DNA of 38,509 nt from Prevotella sp. UBA4330 (GTDB lineage: Bacteria; Bacteroidota; Bacteroidia; Bacteroidales; Bacteroidaceae), in NCBI GenBank assembly GCA_002394385.1, contig DGTS01000004.1, positions 1 through 38,509 on the forward strand, read 5' to 3'. The translations under genes and the position numbers were made by a program. Below are positions 1-7,783 of the stretch, piece by piece. A model generated the notes under the pieces. It was not told the DNA's origin, searched no databases, and saw nothing but the letters and a program-made list of their open reading frames with translations. Position 1 is the first letter of the stretch; each line of letters opens with the position of its first letter.

Positions 1-45
1 GCAGATACTGCGCTTCAATGCGCGACTGAATTTCTGTTTGCTCAT
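1..45 (-). CDS. 5' end of an unidentified leftward gene (partial)
   Basis: An ATG on the minus strand at 45-43 opens a frame that is still open at the window edge after 15 codons. It reads MSKQKFSRALKRSIC, which is basic. An in-frame TAA at 63-61 lies just upstream, so this ATG is the first possible ATG start. The gene would be transcribed divergently from metK. Fifteen residues are too few to identify a family, and no clear TAnnTTTG box lies upstream. It could also be a chance open frame. Confidence 0.45.
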   Translation of the reverse strand, partial: MSKQKFSRALKRSIC

Positions 46-118
46 AACACTTAAAATTTGTTAGCAGTTTAACATTTAAGGCGGTTTACGAGTCAACCTA
101 TTTCAGTACAAGACATTT

Positions 119-142
119 TGTCGAATTGTCGAAATGTCGAAT
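119..142. repeat. three 8-bp iterons (TGTCGAAW) between divergent genes
   Basis: TGTCGAAT, TGTCGAAA and TGTCGAAT follow each other at exactly 8-bp spacing (119, 127, 135). They lie between the leftward gene at 45 and metK. The regular spacing could mark a regulator binding site. No function can be read from sequence alone. Confidence 0.5.
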
Positions 143-216
143 TTTGGTTGGCTCCCCTTGAGCTCCTATATCATCGCCAAATAGATAAACAGAATCACTT
201 TTCTGGATTATGGAAA

Positions 217-228
217 TACCAATTGGTA
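217..228. promoter_or_regulatory. 12-bp perfect palindrome upstream of metK
   Basis: TACCAATTGGTA is a perfect 12-bp palindrome about 55 bp upstream of the metK -7 box. This is a plausible operator position for a dimeric regulator. Only its symmetry and position support it. Confidence 0.3.
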
Positions 229-282
229 GGTATAATTTTCAAAAAAGAGCATGCGCTTATCAGTCGTATGCCAAATATTTTG

Positions 283-290
283 TACCTTTG
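283..290 (+). promoter_or_regulatory. metK promoter, -7 box
   Basis: TACCTTTG matches the Bacteroidetes -7 consensus TAnnTTTG and lies about 41 bp before the metK ATG. The -33 region lacks a clear TTTG. The leader would be only about 35-40 nt, too short for a SAM riboswitch. Confidence 0.6.
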
Positions 291-331
291 CACCCGAATT
301 TCTAAGTTAAACTTTTTATTTAAGCAAAGCA

Positions 332-1642
332 ATGGCATATCTTTTTTCATCCGAATCAGTATCGGAAGGACATCCCGACAAAGTGGCTGATCAGATTTCT
401 GACGCGCTGCTCGACCAGTTTCTGGCCTATGACGAAAACGCCCGCTGCGCTATCGAGTCTTTTGTCACTACAGGACAAGTGGTGATTATGGGCGAGGTGA
501 GCAGTGATGTTTACATCGACTTGGAAACTATTGCGCGCAAAACGATTAACAAGATTGGCTACACCAAGAGTGAGTACAAATTCGACGGCGACTCGTGCGG
601 CATACTGTCTGCCATACACGAGCAGAGCGGCGACATCAACCGTGGCGTCGATAAGAAACTTAGCGACAAAGACAAGACCGACGACGACCAGGGTGCTGGC
701 GACCAAGGCATGATGTTCGGCTATGCTGTCAACGAGACAGAGAACTACATGCCCGTGTCACTGGAACTGGCTCACCGCCTGGTTTACGAACTGGCTCAGA
801 TACGGAAGGAGGGCAGGGAGATGACTTACCTGCGCCCCGATGCAAAGAGTCAGGTGACAATAGAATACGGCGATAACGGCGTGCCGCAGAGAGTGCACAC
901 CATAGTGGTGTCAACTCAGCACGACGACTTCATAAAGCCTGCCGACAGCAGCAAGGAGGCACAGGATGCTGCCGACAGGCAGATGCTGGAGCAGATTAGA
1001 GAGGACGTGAAGAACATCCTCATTCCGCGCGTGAAGTCGAAGATTGAGAGCGAGAAGGTGCTGGCTCTGTTCAACGACAACATTATCTATCACGTGAACC
1101 CCACAGGCAAGTTCGTCATCGGCGGCCCCCACGGAGACACCGGTCTGACGGGACGCAAGATAATCGTGGACACATACGGCGGCAAGGGAGCGCACGGCGG
1201 CGGCGCTTTCTCGGGCAAGGACTCGAGCAAGGTGGACCGATCGGCGGCATACGCTGCGCGCTATATTGCAAAGAACATGGTGGCTGCCGGCGTTGCCGAC
1301 GAAATGCTGGTGCAGATAAGTTATGCCATCGGCATTGCAGAGCCTATAAACATCTTCGTGAACACCTACGGCAAGTCGAATGTGAACATGACTGACGCTG
1401 AGATTGCTGAAAAGATAAAGTCGATGTTCTCACTCACACCGAAGGCTATAGAGCGACAACTGAAACTGCGCCAGCCGATGTATCTGGAAAGCGCAGCCTA
1501 CGGCCACATGGGGCGCAAGAACGAAATAGTGAAGAAGACATTCACCTCGCGCTACCATGAGGAGAAGACCATTGATGTGGAACTGTTCACCTGGGAGAAA
1601 CTTGACCAGGTGGAGCGCATTCGCCGCGAATTCTTGATATAG
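332..1642 (+). CDS. metK: S-adenosylmethionine synthase
   Basis: Makes S-adenosylmethionine from methionine and ATP in the cytoplasm, supplying methyl groups to enzymes such as the SpoU methyltransferase and the radical-SAM enzyme MiaB encoded in this window. All family signatures are present: the N-terminal SESVSEGHPDK motif (about residues 7-17), the GAGDQGMMFGYA hexapeptide region (about 122-133), GGPHGDTGLTGRK (about 265-277) and the glycine-rich GGGAFSGKD P-loop-like motif (about 290-298). At 436 residues it is longer than the 384-residue E. coli enzyme, as is usual in Bacteroidales. The start is the ATG just downstream of a TAnnTTTG promoter. Identification is secure. Confidence 0.97.
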   Translation: MAYLFSSESVSEGHPDKVADQISDALLDQFLAYDENARCAIESFVTTGQVVIMGEVSSDVYIDLETIARKTINKIGYTKSEYKFDGDSCGILSAIHEQSGDINRGVDKKLSDKDKTDDDQGAGDQGMMFGYAVNETENYMPVSLELAHRLVYELAQIRKEGREMTYLRPDAKSQVTIEYGDNGVPQRVHTIVVSTQHDDFIKPADSSKEAQDAADRQMLEQIREDVKNILIPRVKSKIESEKVLALFNDNIIYHVNPTGKFVIGGPHGDTGLTGRKIIVDTYGGKGAHGGGAFSGKDSSKVDRSAAYAARYIAKNMVAAGVADEMLVQISYAIGIAEPINIFVNTYGKSNVNMTDAEIAEKIKSMFSLTPKAIERQLKLRQPMYLESAAYGHMGRKNEIVKKTFTSRYHEEKTIDVELFTWEKLDQVERIRREFLI

Positions 1643-1666
1643 GAAAGCCATAAGGGCAGCGCCCGG

Positions 1667-1736
1667 CCCCCTAAGGGGGACGCTTTCACCGCTCGGCTCT
1701 GCCGCTTATATGAGCGAAGCGAGTCTTAAGAAAGCG
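1667..1736. terminator. nested hairpins after metK, possible terminator or structured RNA
   Basis: A short GC hairpin (CCCCCT-A-AGGGGG, 1667-1679) is followed by a three-level nested structure. The outer arms are CGCTTTC 1681-1687 and GAAAGCG 1730-1736. The middle arms are CTCG 1692-1695 and CGAG 1720-1723. The inner arms are CGCT 1703-1706 and AGCG 1713-1716. There is no T-run, so intrinsic termination is uncertain. It could be a transcribed structure between metK and the DUF4271 gene. Confidence 0.4.
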
Positions 1737-1790
1737 AAACGACTGAAAGAACCATATTTATTCGGGTTATGCCTTGGCGAGAAAAGGTAA

Positions 1791-2837
1791 ATGAATTTTA
1801 AAGTTTTTCAGGCTGATTCAGCACATCAGGCCAGTCATACGGCTCTTCCTGCGACTACCACAGAGGCGCAGGAAGAGCATTATGTCAGCATCGGCGCTAA
1901 CGGTCTGACACCAAAGCAGATATTGCAGAGTCTGCCCAAGGATGCCACTCCGGCACAGCAAGACTCGGCGATACAGGCCAACTTCAAGCCCGTGCGCAAG
2001 CATCTGAGCGACCGCCCCGACACGCTGCGACTGCCCTTCGACTCGGTGAAGGCAGAGGTGAAGGACAGACCGTTCTACGAGGAGTCGTTCTTCCAGAAAG
2101 ACTCGATGTACCACCCCGAACTGCCTGGTGGGCGTTACGGTGTGGCTGGCGACCCCGTGCCCTACAGCATGCACGGCGACAACGTCATCACAGGACTTCT
2201 GCTGGCATGCTTTGTCCTGGGCATCATTGCCTTCTCCCACTCGCGCGACTTCATCTTCCGCCAAGCCAAGAGTTTCTTCCGCGTCAAGCACGGCAACACC
2301 TCCACCGAGAGCGAGACGACATCAGAGTTCCGCTTCCAGATGTTCCTGGTGTTCGTGACCTGCCTGCTGCTCTCGCTGCTTGCCTTCTTCTACACCGAGG
2401 AGACGGTTAGCGAGCCGCTGATACTGAAGTCACACTATCTGCTGGTGGCCATCTTCCTTGCCCTGTGCCTATCCTATTTTATATTAAAGGCACTCATCTA
2501 CACCTTCGTCAACAGTGTGTTCTTCGACAGTGCGAGCAACACCTCGTGGCTGAAGTCGCTCCTCTTCGTTACCAGCATCGAGGGAGTGCTTTTGTTCCCT
2601 ATCGTTCTGCTGCTCATTTATTTCAATCTTCCGATGAATACAGTGCTTATTTGCACTGCAATTGTGGTGTTTTTAATCAAAATTCTATCATTTTATAAGT
2701 GCAATGTAACATTTTTTCGACAGAATGACTTTATTCTGCAAAATATTTTGTACTTTTGCACGCTCGAAATAATGCCCCTCTTTATGTTGTTGGGCAGCAT
2801 GTTGATGATTGTAAACAATTTGAAAATAAATTATTAG
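1791..2837 (+). CDS. DUF4271 family membrane protein
   Basis: An integral membrane protein of 348 residues. The first roughly 130 residues are soluble, with Gln/Ala/Pro- and Asp/Pro-rich stretches. They are followed by about six hydrophobic segments (about 133-150, 180-200, 213-235, 258-280, 283-300 and 320-340). The position directly before hemD is the usual place for DUF4271 proteins in Bacteroidales; the function is unknown. The last third of the gene is clearly richer in A+T than the first part and contains a promoter-like TACTTTTG box that probably serves hemD. It ends 4 bp before hemD. Confidence 0.8.
   Translation: MNFKVFQADSAHQASHTALPATTTEAQEEHYVSIGANGLTPKQILQSLPKDATPAQQDSAIQANFKPVRKHLSDRPDTLRLPFDSVKAEVKDRPFYEESFFQKDSMYHPELPGGRYGVAGDPVPYSMHGDNVITGLLLACFVLGIIAFSHSRDFIFRQAKSFFRVKHGNTSTESETTSEFRFQMFLVFVTCLLLSLLAFFYTEETVSEPLILKSHYLLVAIFLALCLSYFILKALIYTFVNSVFFDSASNTSWLKSLLFVTSIEGVLLFPIVLLLIYFNLPMNTVLICTAIVVFLIKILSFYKCNVTFFRQNDFILQNILYFCTLEIMPLFMLLGSMLMIVNNLKINY
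2751..2758 (+). promoter_or_regulatory. internal promoter for hemD-rnpA-yidD-tyrS
   Basis: TACTTTTG fits TAnnTTTG and sits inside the 3' end of the DUF4271 gene, 83 bp before the hemD ATG. The surroundings (AAATATTTTGTAC, TTTTGCAC) nearly copy the metK promoter region at 272-293, which strengthens the call. The -33 box is weak. Confidence 0.5.
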
Positions 2838-2841
2838 AGAG

Positions 2842-3588
2842 ATGGTAAAGAAGATATTGGTATCCCAGCCAAAGCCGTCAAGCGACAAGTCGCCCTATTA
2901 TGACATTGCAAACGACTTCGGTGTGGATCTGGTGTTCCGTCCTTTCATCAAGGTAGAAGGATTGTCCTCGAAAGAGTTCAGACAGCAGAAGATAAGTCTG
3001 CTCAACTATACCGCGGTGGTGTTCACGTCACGCCACGCCATCGACAACTATTTCAAGTTGGCGAAAGAGATGCGTCTCGAGATACCTGAAGACATGAAGT
3101 ACTTCTGCGTAACCGAAACCATCTCGCTTTACATTCAGAAATACGTGCAATACAGAAAGCGCAAGGTGTTCTACGGAAGCACAGGAAAGATTGCCGACCT
3201 GGTGCCCACTATGGTTAAGCACAAGACCGAGAAATACCTTATCCCGATGAGCGACGTTCACGATGACAGCGTGAAGGAACTGCTCGACTCGAAGAAACTC
3301 ATACATCAGGAGTGCGTGATGTATCGCACCGTGAGCAACGACTTCACCGAGGAAGAGTCGGCCGCTTTCGACTACGACATGGCGGTGTTCTTCAGTCCGT
3401 CGGGAATAACAGCGTTCAAGAAGAATTTCGGCGACAAATACAACGACATCGCGGTTGCTACATTCGGACCGGCAACGGCAAAGGCTGCCCATGAGGCAGG
3501 ACTGAAAGTAGCCATCGAAGCACCCACAAAGGAGTTCCCATCGATGACAGGAGCCCTGAGACACTACTTGCTCAAACAGAAAAAATAA
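2842..3588 (+). CDS. hemD: uroporphyrinogen-III synthase family protein
   Basis: HemD closes hydroxymethylbilane with inversion of ring D to give uroporphyrinogen III, the precursor of haem and sirohaem. The 248-residue length and the two-domain pattern fit. The motif AVVFTSRHAIDNYF (about residues 59-72) resembles the family's first signature, and VFFSPSGITAFKKNFG (about 180-195) with the VATFGPATAKAAHEAGLKV stretch (about 204-222) is the C-terminal signature. HemD is poorly conserved, so the family call is firmer than the exact reaction. It is followed 20 bp later by rnpA. Confidence 0.85.
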   Translation: MVKKILVSQPKPSSDKSPYYDIANDFGVDLVFRPFIKVEGLSSKEFRQQKISLLNYTAVVFTSRHAIDNYFKLAKEMRLEIPEDMKYFCVTETISLYIQKYVQYRKRKVFYGSTGKIADLVPTMVKHKTEKYLIPMSDVHDDSVKELLDSKKLIHQECVMYRTVSNDFTEEESAAFDYDMAVFFSPSGITAFKKNFGDKYNDIAVATFGPATAKAAHEAGLKVAIEAPTKEFPSMTGALRHYLLKQKK

Positions 3589-3608
3589 CAGCCATACCAC
3601 CATCACCG

Positions 3609-4049
3609 ATGGCAGCAACAGACGCTCCGACACTGAAAAAGAGAGAGCGGATCAGCAGCAAGAAAACTATCGACCGCCTCTTCGGCGGAGGGCACAGCAA
3701 ATCGATGTCCGCCTTTCCGCTTAGGGCGGTCTATGCCGTTCAAGAGCGCACGGGCAACGACGCAGAGGCACAGATGATGGTGAGTGTGCCGAAGAGGATG
3801 TTCAAGCGCGCCGTGAAACGCAACCGCGTGAAACGGCAGGTGCGCGAGGGATACAGACTGAACAAGAAAGTTCTGGAGCCACTCGTCACCGAACACCTCT
3901 CGACAAACAGCCAACTGCTCATAGCCTTCATCTGGATAGACGACAAACTGCATCCCTCTGAAGAAGTTCACACTAAGGTGCGCAGCCTGATGGAGCACAT
4001 CGCTGAAAGAATCATTAAGAGAGAAAACCTAAAAACTGAGCAGCCTTGA
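3609..4049 (+). CDS. rnpA: ribonuclease P protein component
   Basis: The small basic protein that binds the RNase P RNA and helps mature tRNA 5' ends. The signature FKRAVKRNRVKRQVREGYR (about residues 65-83) is the RNR motif that contacts the catalytic RNA, and the N-terminal KKRERISSKKTIDRLF region is typical. At 146 residues it is slightly long for the family. Its stop codon overlaps the TTG start of yidD, the standard rnpA-yidD pair. The alternative of a shorter start near the KKRERIS region cannot be excluded. Confidence 0.95.
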   Translation: MAATDAPTLKKRERISSKKTIDRLFGGGHSKSMSAFPLRAVYAVQERTGNDAEAQMMVSVPKRMFKRAVKRNRVKRQVREGYRLNKKVLEPLVTEHLSTNSQLLIAFIWIDDKLHPSEEVHTKVRSLMEHIAERIIKRENLKTEQP

Positions 4050-4285
4050 AGATTCTTCACGCAATATCACACGCAATAGCATGGCTGCTGACAAGACCTA
4101 TCGTCTTCTACCAGCGCTTCATCACGCCATACACACCGCCATCGTGCCGCTTCGTTCCCACATGCTCGGAATATGCACGGCAGGCGATACTGAAGCACGG
4201 ACCGATAAAAGGACTCGCTCTCGCCATCTGGCGCATACTGAGATGCAACCCCTGGGGAGGCAGCGGGTACGACCCGGTGCCGTAG
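4046..4285 (+). CDS. yidD: membrane protein insertion efficiency factor YidD
   Basis: A small membrane-associated protein linked to membrane protein insertion alongside YidC. The conserved core is intact: YQRFITPYTPPSCRFVPTCS, then YARQAILKHG and WRILRCNPWGGSGYDPVP. Three conserved cysteines are visible. An in-frame TGA lies at 4037-4039 and no in-frame ATG precedes the conserved region, so the TTG at 4046, overlapping the rnpA stop as TTGA, is the only sensible start. This suggests translational coupling to rnpA. Length (79 residues) is normal. Confidence 0.93.
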   Translation: MKILHAISHAIAWLLTRPIVFYQRFITPYTPPSCRFVPTCSEYARQAILKHGPIKGLALAIWRILRCNPWGGSGYDPVP

Positions 4286-4286
4286 C

Positions 4287-4314
4287 GTTGAGAGTTGAGG
4301 GTTGATAGTTGATA
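4287..4314. repeat. four 7-bp repeats (GTTGANN) just after the yidD stop
   Basis: GTTGAGA, GTTGAGG, GTTGATA, GTTGATA follow in tandem, beginning 1 bp after the yidD stop codon. This is a 7-bp relative of the 8-bp GTNNANNA arrays elsewhere in the window, which also start at gene ends. Confidence 0.7.
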
Positions 4315-4368
4315 GTTTTAAGGAGGAGATATTAGAGAGGATTTTCATTAAGCACTAAAGATATAATC

Positions 4369-5670
4369 ATGATAAAGAATTTTGTTGAAGAACTAAGATG
4401 GCGCGGAATGCTGGCACAGATAATGCCAGGCACCGAGGAATTTCTGAACGAACATCTCGTATCGGCTTACCTGGGCACCGACCCTACAGCCGACTCACTG
4501 CACATAGGACACCTCTGCGGTGTGATGATGCTGCGTCACCTGCAGCGCTGCGGACACAAACCAATAGCACTCGTGGGAGGCGCAACAGGAATGATTGGCG
4601 ACCCGTCGGGAAAGAGCCTTGAGCGCAACCTCCTCGACGAGACAACACTAAGGCACAACCAGGAATGCATCAAGAAACAACTTGCAAAGTTCCTCGATTT
4701 CGAGAGCGACGCTCCTAACCGCGCCGAACTCGTGAACAACTACGACTGGATGAAGAACTTCACCTTCCTCGACTTCGCACGCGAGGTGGGCAAGCACATC
4801 ACCGTGAACTACATGATGGCAAAGGAGAGCGTGCAGCAGCGACTCAACGGTACGGCACGCGACGGACTGTCGTTCACAGAGTTCACATACCAGTTGCTGC
4901 AAGGCTACGACTTCCTCAGACTATATCAGGACAAGGGCGTTCGCCTGCAACTGGGAGGCAACGACCAGTGGGGCAACATGACCACAGGAACCGAACTCAT
5001 ACGCCGCACTTTGGGCAACGACGTGGAACCGGCATTCGCCCTGACATGCCCCCTCATCACCAAGGCAGACGGAAAGAAGTTCGGAAAGACAGAGAGCGGA
5101 AACATCTGGCTCGACCCGAAACGCACCACACCATATAAGTTCTATCAGTTCTGGCTCAACACCAGCGACGACGATGCCGAGCGTTACATCAAGATCTTCA
5201 CATCGCTCGACCGCGAGACCATCGAGGCTCTCGTTGAGGAGCACAAGCAAGACCCGGGACGACGCATCCTGCAGAAACGACTCGCAGAGGAGGTCACCGT
5301 GATGGTGCACTCGCAGGCAGACCTCGACGCTGCCATCGAAGCATCGAGCATTCTCTTCGGCAAGTCAACGAAGGAAGGATTGCAGAAACTGGACGAACAA
5401 ACATTCCTCGATGTGTTCGACGGTGTGCCTCATTTCGACATCTCTGCCGACCAACTGGGACAGCCAGCAGTGGAACTGTTCACACAGGCAGCAGCCATCT
5501 TCCCCTCAAAGGGCGAGATGCGCAAGATGGTTCAGGGTGGCGGCGTAAGCCTCAACAAGGAGAAACTTCAGGCTTTCGACCGTGTCATCACCTCCGACGA
5601 CCTTATTGACGGCAAGTATCTGCTCGTGCAGAAGGGCAAGAAGAACTACTTCCTGCTCACCGTTAAATAA
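4369..5670 (+). CDS. tyrS: tyrosyl-tRNA synthetase
   Basis: Charges tRNA-Tyr with tyrosine. It is a class I synthetase with HIGH at residues 45-48 and a KFGKT version of KMSKS at 237-241. The tyrosine-binding region (LLQGYDFLRLY, QLGGNDQWGN) lies between them. The C-terminal 70 residues form an S4-like RNA-binding domain (MRKMVQGGGVSLN). At 433 residues this is a standard bacterial TyrRS. It is probably the last gene of the hemD-rnpA-yidD-tyrS unit, since a strong terminator follows 47 bp later. Confidence 0.97.
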   Translation: MIKNFVEELRWRGMLAQIMPGTEEFLNEHLVSAYLGTDPTADSLHIGHLCGVMMLRHLQRCGHKPIALVGGATGMIGDPSGKSLERNLLDETTLRHNQECIKKQLAKFLDFESDAPNRAELVNNYDWMKNFTFLDFAREVGKHITVNYMMAKESVQQRLNGTARDGLSFTEFTYQLLQGYDFLRLYQDKGVRLQLGGNDQWGNMTTGTELIRRTLGNDVEPAFALTCPLITKADGKKFGKTESGNIWLDPKRTTPYKFYQFWLNTSDDDAERYIKIFTSLDRETIEALVEEHKQDPGRRILQKRLAEEVTVMVHSQADLDAAIEASSILFGKSTKEGLQKLDEQTFLDVFDGVPHFDISADQLGQPAVELFTQAAAIFPSKGEMRKMVQGGGVSLNKEKLQAFDRVITSDDLIDGKYLLVQKGKKNYFLLTVK

Positions 5671-5716
5671 TTCCTGATTCTTTGTAATACAGGAATCTAT
5701 TGGTTGCTATGAAAAG

Positions 5717-5750
5717 AAAGTGTGTCAATTTGATTTGACACACTTTTCTA
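5717..5750 (+). terminator. intrinsic terminator after tyrS
   Basis: A perfect 12-bp stem (AAAGTGTGTCAA at 5717-5728, TTGACACACTTT at 5735-5746) with a 6-nt loop is followed by a T-rich stretch. This is a clear rho-independent terminator and ends the transcript that includes tyrS. Confidence 0.85.
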
Positions 5751-5818
5751 TTTTATATTTATAACAAGCCACAGGAAAAGACCCAGCAGGAATTTTTTAT
5801 AACAAAACAATAAAATAA

Positions 5819-5849
5819 TTTGCATTATAAAAATAAATCTTTATCTTTG
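5819..5849 (+). promoter_or_regulatory. promoter of the M14 carboxypeptidase gene
   Basis: TTTG (5819-5822), a 19-bp spacer and TATCTTTG (5842-5849) match the Bacteroidetes housekeeping consensus in both boxes. The start codon lies 21 bp further on. Confidence 0.8.
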
Positions 5850-5870
5850 CAGTACAAAACTAAATGACCT

Positions 5871-6956
5871 ATGAAACATTTGCTCTCTCCTCTCATCCTG
5901 AAAGTGGGACTTGTGTGCCTTCTGAGCGGATGCAATCCTAACAGCAACGTGCAAAGCGCCACTAATGAGAGTCATTCATACGACACAGAAACCGAAACCT
6001 CTCAAGTTGGCGAGAATCCATCTGGACCTATAGTTTGTGTCTCCAAGCAACTGTATTCTTACGATGAGATGCTTGAAGACCTGGAGATTCTTCAGCAGAA
6101 ATATCCACAATGCGTAAAATACGAACTTAAAGCAGAAACATATCAGGGAAGGCAAATCCCGCTTGTGACTTTCGGGAACGCCAATGCCAAGCGTCATGTT
6201 ATGGTAATGTCGGCAATCCATGCACGCGAATATATGTCTGCGCAACTTGTTATGTCTATGCTTGAGCATTATGCCAGCAACTATGATAACGGGAAATATA
6301 AAGAGACAACTCTGAAAAACATTTTTGATAACGTATGTTTCATTATAGTGCCTATGGCTAATCCTGATGGCGTAGAGATAGCACAAAAAGGCGAAAAGGG
6401 TGCGCTCACTGCAGACGTTAAACAATGGGTACGACAAAACACAAAAGAAGGCACAAAGTACGACCAAATAAAATCAAATGCTCGAGGTGTTGACCTCAAC
6501 CGTAACTTCAGAAACGGTTTTGGAAAGGACCGCCGCTATAAACCGACTAAGAACTATTCACATCATCCTGGTCCTGAGCCTTATTCTGAAATAGAGTCGG
6601 TATTTCTGCTGGAAGTGTCTCAAATGCACGACTATGCACTCTTCCTAAACTATCACACCAGTGGCAACCTCGTTTATTACGGATGTAAGAATGCTCAGCA
6701 GAGTGTCAACAACGCAGCACTGAAACTTTCAAATATTATCAAGCGTCACACAGGATACCCCCTTTATGGTCCCGACACATCACCAGCATGCGGTTCATGG
6801 GCCGATGAGGTGGAAGTGCTCTATAAGCGTCCGAGTGCCACAATAGAGTTGGGTTCTAAAAATCCTGTTCCTATTGCAGAGTTCAACGGGCTATACAAGA
6901 AAAATCTTTGGATTTGGGCTGACATCGCATTGGCTGTGATGAATTCTCAGTTCTAA
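5871..6956 (+). CDS. lipoprotein zinc carboxypeptidase, M14 family
   Basis: A surface or periplasmic metallopeptidase expected to remove C-terminal residues from peptides. The N-terminus is a lipoprotein signal ending in LLSGC, with lipidated Cys21. Zinc ligands are H117 and E120 in HAREYMS and H262 in YHTSGN. R205 in ARGVDLNRNF and N210-R211 are the expected substrate-binding residues, and E326 in ATIELG is the catalytic glutamate. NPDGVEIA and HPGPEPYSEIES are also family hallmarks, so the active site looks complete. It has its own promoter and is followed 41 bp later by an SH3-like gene, probably co-transcribed. Whether the target is dietary peptide or cell wall peptide cannot be read from the sequence. 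Confidence 0.92.
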   Translation: MKHLLSPLILKVGLVCLLSGCNPNSNVQSATNESHSYDTETETSQVGENPSGPIVCVSKQLYSYDEMLEDLEILQQKYPQCVKYELKAETYQGRQIPLVTFGNANAKRHVMVMSAIHAREYMSAQLVMSMLEHYASNYDNGKYKETTLKNIFDNVCFIIVPMANPDGVEIAQKGEKGALTADVKQWVRQNTKEGTKYDQIKSNARGVDLNRNFRNGFGKDRRYKPTKNYSHHPGPEPYSEIESVFLLEVSQMHDYALFLNYHTSGNLVYYGCKNAQQSVNNAALKLSNIIKRHTGYPLYGPDTSPACGSWADEVEVLYKRPSATIELGSKNPVPIAEFNGLYKKNLWIWADIALAVMNSQF

Positions 6957-6997
6957 GTTATTTATAATCATCAACCTATTAACTAAAAACATTAATT

Positions 6998-7489
6998 ATG
7001 AAAAAGTTCTTTTTCTTATTTATCTTCATGATATCTACGATGAATATCATGGCGCAAAGTGAAATCATTTTTGCTGGTGATAATGTTTGCCTACGTTTCA
7101 AACCAAATGAGGGTACCAAATGGACTGGCAGCAGTGCTCCGCATTTTTCCACTGGTCAGAAACTATCTTGTGTTGGAACTGTTGGGGATTATTATAAAGT
7201 AGCATACAACGGGGATTACTATTATGTTCCTAAGAAATATGCACGTCCTCGCGGAACAAACAATAATGCCGTAAAGTCAACCAGTTTCAAATACATCATT
7301 ATTGCTGGCGACAATGTTTGCTTCCGCACACAACCCAACGAGAACTCCAAGTTGGTTGGTCCCTCATATGACCATGTAAACACAGGAGACGTATTGCAAT
7401 GCGTGGGACAAACCTCTGATTATTACAAGGTGTACTATGATGGCAGTTACTATTATATCCCCAAGAAATACGGTCGTCCAAGGAACTAA
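6998..7489 (+). CDS. secreted protein with two SH3-like repeats
   Basis: A 163-residue protein with a signal peptide (hydrophobic residues 4-19, ending IMAQ). Two tandem repeats follow, about 23-85 and 100-161. Each opens with (F/I)AGDNVC(L/F)R, passes through a (L)xCVGxxxDYYKV core and closes with YYYxPKKYxRPR. The pattern looks like bacterial SH3 (SH3b) domains, which often bind cell wall peptides, although the assignment is by pattern only. It lies directly behind the M14 peptidase gene, so a joint role in peptide or cell wall handling is possible. The DNA is A+T-richer than the core genes around it. Confidence 0.7.
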   Translation: MKKFFFLFIFMISTMNIMAQSEIIFAGDNVCLRFKPNEGTKWTGSSAPHFSTGQKLSCVGTVGDYYKVAYNGDYYYVPKKYARPRGTNNNAVKSTSFKYIIIAGDNVCFRTQPNENSKLVGPSYDHVNTGDVLQCVGQTSDYYKVYYDGSYYYIPKKYGRPRN

Positions 7490-7536
7490 ACATCTTATAC
7501 ATTAAAACAGGCAATTATATACTATTTGACCCCATC

Positions 7537-7680
7537 GCTAATGACTCCCCCTCCCCTACAGGGGCGGGGTGGGGTCAGTGTCTTTCTCCACACACAACAT
7601 CTTTCATGTTCTTCTGTATCCTGCATTAATATCACTGACCCCACCCCTATCCCCTCCCCTACAGGGGCGGGGAAACGTTG
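7537..7680. repeat. GC-rich inverted-repeat element, copy 1
   Basis: Two GC-rich arms face each other around a 52-bp A+T-richer core (7581-7632). The perfect inner arms are at 7566-7580 (ending GGGGTCAGTG) and 7633-7647. CCCCTACAGGGG mini-hairpins lie on both sides. The left edge reads GCTAATGACTCCCC. A second copy at 24409-24558 has the same left edge but its core is reversed. It lies between convergent genes. No coding capacity is seen in it. Confidence 0.8.
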
Positions 7681-7749
7681 TGTTCGTCTTATTTTAGAAC
7701 ACTAACACATTTGGAGGGTCTAATTGTGTATAGTCCCTTTAAAACACGC

Positions 7750-7776
7750 AAAATGCCCCTTTTATTGGGGCATTTT
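7750..7776. terminator. bidirectional terminator between convergent genes
   Basis: AAATGCCCC (7751-7759) pairs with GGGGCATTT (7767-7775) around a 7-nt loop. T-rich sequence follows on the plus strand and on the minus strand, so it can end both the SH3-like gene transcript and the leftward DUF4294 transcript. Confidence 0.8.
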
Positions 7777-7783
7777 TGTGTCC

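Noticed and set aside
46..331. SAM riboswitch in front of metK
   Set aside because: The promoter box at 283-290 leaves a leader of under 45 nt, and no SAM aptamer-like structure is seen upstream.
118..390. A 90-codon frame running into the metK start
   Set aside because: It spans the metK promoter and overlaps metK in another frame. The composition is not protein-like.
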